A stretch of 35,783 nucleotides of DNA from Gammaproteobacteria bacterium (GTDB lineage Bacteria; Pseudomonadota; Gammaproteobacteria; Pseudomonadales; Azotimanducaceae), in NCBI GenBank assembly GCA_018665025.1, contig JABJED010000151.1:1-35783 (forward strand), written 5' to 3'. Shown piece by piece: positions 34,474 through 35,783 of the stretch; position 1 is the stretch's first letter; every line of letters begins with the position of its first letter. A model generated the notes under the pieces. The model was not told the origin of the DNA. It was given only the letters and a program-made list of their open reading frames with translations, and searched no databases. The translations under genes and the position numbers were made by a program.

Positions 34474-34875
34474 ATGGCGTCGATCAGGCCGTTACCTGTT
34501 CCTACTCCGAATAGCGAACCTTTCTGGAAGGGATTGGCAAATCATCAAGTGATATTGCAACAGTGCGACGACTGCGCCGCCTGGGTTTTTTACCCGCGCA
34601 GTCACTGTAACGGCTGTCTGTCACCCAACCTTACCTGGAAGGGGGTTACGGGTAACGGCACCCTTTACAGTTACACAGTGGCACGCAGACCAACCGCACC
34701 GCAATTTGCTGATGATATTCCTCAACTGATTGTCGTTGTCGAACTGAACGAAGGTGTTCGCCTGAATTCGGTAATGATCAATGTTGCGCCAGAGGCGTTG
34801 ATCATCGGCATGGCAGTAAAACCCGTGTTCCAGCTGCAAGACAGCGCGACGTTACTTTATTTCGAACCCGCGTAA
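34474..34875 (+). CDS. DUF35 OB-fold/zinc-ribbon acyl-CoA-associated protein
   Basis: A 133-residue partner subunit. The N-terminal rubredoxin-like zinc ribbon has two CxxC pairs (QQCDDCAAW and SHCNGCLSP), followed by an OB fold (GNGTLYSYTVARRPTAPQF, IVVVELNEGVRLNSVMI). DUF35 proteins form complexes with thiolase-like enzymes and bind acyl-CoA; in ChsH2 such a domain supports the Ltp2 aldolase. ATG 34474 follows GGAGGG at ideal spacing, one base after the thiolase stop; a GTG at 34465 is in frame but lies inside that gene. The tight spacing means they are co-translated. Confidence 0.9.
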   Translation: MASIRPLPVPTPNSEPFWKGLANHQVILQQCDDCAAWVFYPRSHCNGCLSPNLTWKGVTGNGTLYSYTVARRPTAPQFADDIPQLIVVVELNEGVRLNSVMINVAPEALIIGMAVKPVFQLQDSATLLYFEPA

Positions 34876-34885
34876 ATGGTGCTGA

Positions 34886-35002
34886 TCAGTCGCCTTCATT
34901 CCTGCGCCATTTCTTGACAACTTTGTGCAACAATTTACCGGTTTCATTGTAGGGGAATTCTGAGTGCATCGATTCAATCTCAGCCATCGAGTTATACAGG
35001 GT
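34886..35002 (-). pseudogene. Relic of an acyl-CoA ligase (ANL superfamily) C-terminus
   Basis: A minus-strand frame of 38 codons between a TAG (35000-35002) and a TGA (34886-34888) ends with EFPYNETGKLLHKVVKKW. The P-x-N-x-TGKLL segment matches the A10 motif (P.T.GK with the catalytic Lys) at the extreme C-terminus of acyl-CoA synthetases, and the short charged tail after it is also normal. The upstream frame is closed, so only the last few dozen residues survive. Together with the thiolase-like and DUF35 genes this suggests a former fatty-acyl or steroid CoA pathway cluster. Confidence 0.5.
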
Positions 35003-35018
35003 CTACTTACTGAACGTG

Positions 35019-35047
35019 GCGCCACTGCGCGCTGACTCCAGTGGCGC
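35019..35047. other. Inverted repeat downstream of the MATE gene
   Basis: GCGCCACT (35019-35026) and AGTGGCGC (35040-35047) form an 8-bp GC-rich stem with a 13-base loop, 34 bases beyond the MATE stop. No T run follows on either strand, so it is at best a weak terminator or a transcript-stabilising hairpin. Confidence 0.5.
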
Positions 35048-35080
35048 ATTCACTGTGCTGTTTCGTGAACCATTGTAAGA

Positions 35081-35783
35081 CTACTGTTCTGACATGACTC
35101 TGGCAAAAGCTTCTGGTGTTCGCCAACGGGAACTCGTCAGCCGGAGCAAATACATAATGGCTGTCATCAGGATCATTGAGACGAACACAACCCAGGAAAC
35201 TTTCGGCCCCAACTCCCACACTTTAATCACAAAGTACTGCACGGCCAGCATCAACCAATGAATCAGCACGCTCGCCCACATCAGCCAACGTGTATCACCA
35301 GCACCTCGAAGTACACCGCCGGCAACCAGAATAGTTGCATCGGCCATCACGTAGGTGGCTAAACCAATCATCATAAAAGAGGCGAGTGTTTGAATCTCGC
35401 CTGAGCTACCGGTTGCCAGAAAAATTGCCACCAGGGGTTCTCGGCCCAGATAAAACAACAGCGCCAAGATGCTGGAGTAGCCCAGGCCAAGCATAAAGCT
35501 AATCCGAATCACCTGACTCATGAGTGTCGTATCACCCGCCCCGATATATCGGCCGATCAAACTGATAATCGCGACGTTGAGCCCGATCATCGGGACGAAA
35601 GAAACGATATCCCAGTTGAACACTATTGCCGCAGATGCAGACTCGGCAATCCCGTAGGACTGGAACATCAGCAGAAACAAGTTAAAGGCGGCAACGTTAA
35701 GAAACATTTCAATGCCAGAAGGAAATCCAAGGCGCACAAACCGGCGCAGAATACCCCGGTCTAGCTGGAACGACTGCTTAACC
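35081..35783 (-). CDS. MATE-family efflux transporter, C-terminal half (5' end outside window)
   Basis: The frame is open to the right edge (about 233 residues), roughly half of a normal MATE protein of 450. It includes RLGFPSGIEMFLNVAAFNLF (the start of the second six-helix bundle), GLNVAIISLIGRYIGAGD and ATILVAGGVLRGAGDTRW, which are typical MATE motifs (IGAGD; GVLRGAGDTRW). Six or so hydrophobic segments are present, and the end is short and charged. Such proteins export cationic drugs or metabolites using Na+ or H+. A GTG at 35737 could be mistaken for a start, but the sequence before it (RGILRRFVRLGFPSG) continues the family pattern. Confidence 0.88.
   Translation of the reverse strand, partial: VKQSFQLDRGILRRFVRLGFPSGIEMFLNVAAFNLFLLMFQSYGIAESASAAIVFNWDIVSFVPMIGLNVAIISLIGRYIGAGDTTLMSQVIRISFMLGLGYSSILALLFYLGREPLVAIFLATGSSGEIQTLASFMMIGLATYVMADATILVAGGVLRGAGDTRWLMWASVLIHWLMLAVQYFVIKVWELGPKVSWVVFVSMILMTAIMYLLRLTSSRWRTPEAFARVMSEQ

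Noticed and set aside
35019-35047. Rho-independent terminator
   Set aside because: The stem is good but no T run follows on either strand, so it is listed only as an inverted repeat.

Overview
The window is a chromosomal segment of a Gammaproteobacterium, probably a marine or oligotrophic heterotroph. The main evidence is the housekeeping order ychF-pth-rplY-prs-tRNA-Gln, lolB, a TPR lipoprotein, then divergent hemA-prfA-prmC-moeB, which is the arrangement I know from Pseudomonas-like and marine gammaproteobacteria. A TonB-dependent receptor, a CYP153-like P450 and several lipid- or xenobiotic-type oxidoreductases fit such a lifestyle. I see no insertion sequence, integrase, phage gene, rRNA or CRISPR array.

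Layout. (1) 1-4.3 kb: the 3' end of an EF-G gene (+), then a minus-strand run tRNA-Gln(UUG) > prs > rplY > pth > ychF. (2) 4.4-6.8 kb: TPR lipoprotein > lolB (-). The ispE gene that usually sits between lolB and the tRNA/prs is missing. (3) 7.0-10.9 kb: hemA-prfA-prmC-moeB/thiF-like (+), with all four genes overlapping. (4) 11.0-16.7 kb: an ion-channel protein (-), then an RND adaptor and an RND permease (+). The permease appears to carry an extra hydrophobic hairpin. (5) 16.7-20.5 kb: an MFS transporter, a zinc alcohol dehydrogenase (+) and, convergent across a clear bidirectional terminator, an MDR-type oxidoreductase (-). (6) 21.0-22.9 kb: a CYP153-like P450 gene interrupted by a single in-frame amber codon (-), followed by an eroded stretch ending in an 8-bp tandem repeat. 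(7) 23.0-25.1 kb: an M20 deacylase/peptidase and an SDR that overlap (+). (8) 25.2-28.1 kb: a secreted beta-helix lipoprotein with a diheme cytochrome c lipoprotein (-), a two-gene pair of unknown function, then a small secreted protein. (9) 28.4-33 kb: a large secreted repeat protein (+) and a TonB-dependent receptor (-), convergent on a hairpin terminator. (10) 33-35.8 kb: three copies of a palindromic operator-like site, then a Cys-less thiolase-like protein with a DUF35 OB-fold/zinc-ribbon partner (+), a short relic of an acyl-CoA ligase, and the 3' part of a MATE transporter (-).

How it fits together. The left 11 kb is core machinery: translation, PRPP and tetrapyrrole synthesis, lipoprotein sorting and release-factor maturation. 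The right 24 kb is accessory: efflux, uptake of a large or scarce ligand, and oxidation or cleavage of hydrophobic compounds. It shows decay (broken P450, ligase relic, eroded ORF). The most useful leads are the P450 with the amber codon, the Cys-less thiolase/DUF35 pair with its triple palindrome, the unusual RND permease, and the beta-helix/diheme pair. All family assignments come from reading motifs by eye; no database search was run.
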